The position numbers and the translations under genes are program-made. This document shows positions 62,401 to 64,000 of a DNA stretch of 64,000 nucleotides, piece by piece. The stretch's first letter is position 1; the number at the start of each line of letters is the position of its first letter. Source of the stretch: Stichopus chloronotus (lineage: Eukaryota > Echinodermata > Holothuroidea > Aspidochirotida > Stichopodidae). The stretch covers positions 18,531,116-18,595,115 of the forward strand of contig CM037830.1 of NCBI GenBank assembly GCA_021234535.1. The letters are read 5' to 3'. Under the pieces are notes generated by a model. The model made no database searches, was not told the origin of the DNA, and saw only the letters and a program-made list of their open reading frames with translations.

Positions 62401-64000
62401 TATAGTCTCAATTACGATGGAAGGCAATCAGTACACGGCAAAGGTTAAAAAAAGTGTACCTGATATAACCGAACATATCATGACCTTTTCTTGCCAATAC
62501 TAGGCCTAATTGCGATACGTAGCACCTCAAAGGTGATTGGTATACCTTTAATATAGCACGTGACGTCAGTCTGTTCTCCATATTTCCCTGCAAACGTCAC
62601 TTCTCAACGGTCATTTTTTCCAATGTCAACTTGTCACGCAATTTATTTTTAACGCAAGACACTTTGCATACACCAAGGCTTACGAGTACATATAACTAGG
62701 GCCCCAGTATCCACAAAGATGTACTTTCGAAATGAAAATTGCAGATTGTAGTATGTCATGGTCATTTCTGTTAAACATATAACTTTTCTTGAAAATCTTA
62801 AAAATTAGACCCGCAAACCTATGACGCACAAGTGAAAACAAACTTTGTCTTTCATATGAAACAGTCAAATTGTTATTTGTAAGGAAAACTATACTAACAG
62901 TATTCAAAGACTTTTGGAAAAGCTAAGAAAATGAGACAGCTACACAATCACCACTATTTGCAGCGGTGCTGAGAGTGTTAAGAGAGTAAAGCGCACCAAA
63001 ACCTTAAAAAAAAACCACGGTTAGTTTTACAATTCGGCGCATATATTCGGTTTCTGCAGTCTTTTCGGTTACTATTGTGGAAAAATATACTGGATTACCG
63101 TATATTACATGAACTGTAGATCGTGGCTTTGTTGTGTGATCAAAAATTTATTTGCTTTGAGATTGCAACTTGCATTTAATCAGAATTCGGAATTCACTAA
63201 GTTTCTGTGGATTTTTCGGGAGTTTTTGCAGACGAGAGTTACCGTAGTATATGTTGTTTTACATAAAATCCTTCTAAATACAAATGCGCAACTCTGAAAA
63301 AGAATGGAACGCACACGGGGTAATATTTGATGCAATTAAAGTTGAGATCCAGAAGGCTTGACATGTATGTTCTCATTGCCCAATTACAGAAAATCATGCG
63401 ATACATAGTGCATGCGAAAGTGAAAGGCCATTCTGTGATACAGTAGGTCTTAAGGCGCGTTCACACTACAACGAATTCGGGTCGGATTACGATCCGATTA
63501 TTTTTTATTTTGAGTAGATATCTTCTCCATCTCTGATAGGAAAGAACCAAAAATTTGTCAACTTGTGTAAATATATGATTTGTACCAGAGGACTACGAAA
63601 ATGAAATGTTATCTAACTATTTTGTGACGTCACACCGACAGACAGCTTTTATATCGGATCATAAACGACAGATTATTTTCAGGTGAATTTAATAAATAGG
63701 CCTATAATGGTTGAAGGGCATGGTAAATATAGCATTTTAACATCTTCCAATGTTCAGGCCAATATCCAAAAAGTAACTTATTTCTTCTTAAACAATAAAA
63801 CTGCCATCGCTTCATTTTTAGAATAAAGTTAGACATTGGAAATCATACTACTTGATGATGACAGTTATAAAGAACGTGACACATATATATTATACCAGCT
63901 TGCAATCTACATCTAATCCCCGCCATTGAGTTTCTTAATATATACATGTTAGAATTTTCCCTTGAGAGAATGTTAACCTGATTCCCCCGAGAGTGACGAA
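62401..64000. other. right end of window, nothing recognised
   Basis: Two TAGGCCTA palindromes (62501, 63697). No supported gene. Confidence 0.35.

Overview
This is animal nuclear DNA: AT-rich, gene-poor, with genes split by GT-AG introns, many simple repeats and many short non-autonomous DNA transposons. I see no ribosomal RNA, no confident tRNA, no viral genes, and no intact reverse transcriptase or transposase. The palindrome TAGGCCTA occurs at least ten times and long G or C runs are frequent. With the gene types present, this suggests a marine deuterostome, most likely an echinoderm; that is an inference.

Layout. (1) Positions 394-10228, minus strand: the first six coding exons of an SLC23-type (ascorbate/nucleobase) sodium-coupled transporter. 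All six exons join in frame with consensus splice sites and give 258 residues; the rest of the gene lies beyond the left edge. (2) 10229-24400: mostly intergenic. It holds a small transposon (11219-11483), a 0.65 kb polypurine/polypyrimidine tract (12522-13201), a repeat family carrying perfect nuclear-receptor DR1 sites (17235-19140) interrupted by a 1 kb insertion with inverted ends, and a foldback element (23295-23556). (3) 24408-26110, minus strand: a secreted protein with a signal peptide, a Kazal-like cysteine domain and a Thr/Ser-rich mucin-like exon. (4) 26111-48380: mostly non-coding. It includes a diverged tandem duplication (28865-29726), a possible two-exon small secreted-protein gene (31787-36625, minus), a foldback element built of GATATC palindromes every 20-21 bp (34205-35058), and a small transposon with perfect inverted ends starting in TTAA (42969-43322) plus an inverted partial copy (39927-40134). 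(5) 48487-59753, plus strand: two paralogous class A G-protein-coupled receptors, each with its whole coding sequence in one exon, about 9 kb apart. The second is followed by a decayed tandem duplication of its own 3' end (59778-59990). (6) 60030-64000: nothing recognisable as coding.

The three recognisable loci (transporter, Kazal/mucin protein, receptor pair) have no evident functional link; they are neighbours, not a pathway. The receptors are a local gene-family expansion. The most unusual non-coding signal is the GATATC palindrome array at 34.2-35.06 kb, whose spacing of about two helical turns reappears at 9.8-9.9 kb.
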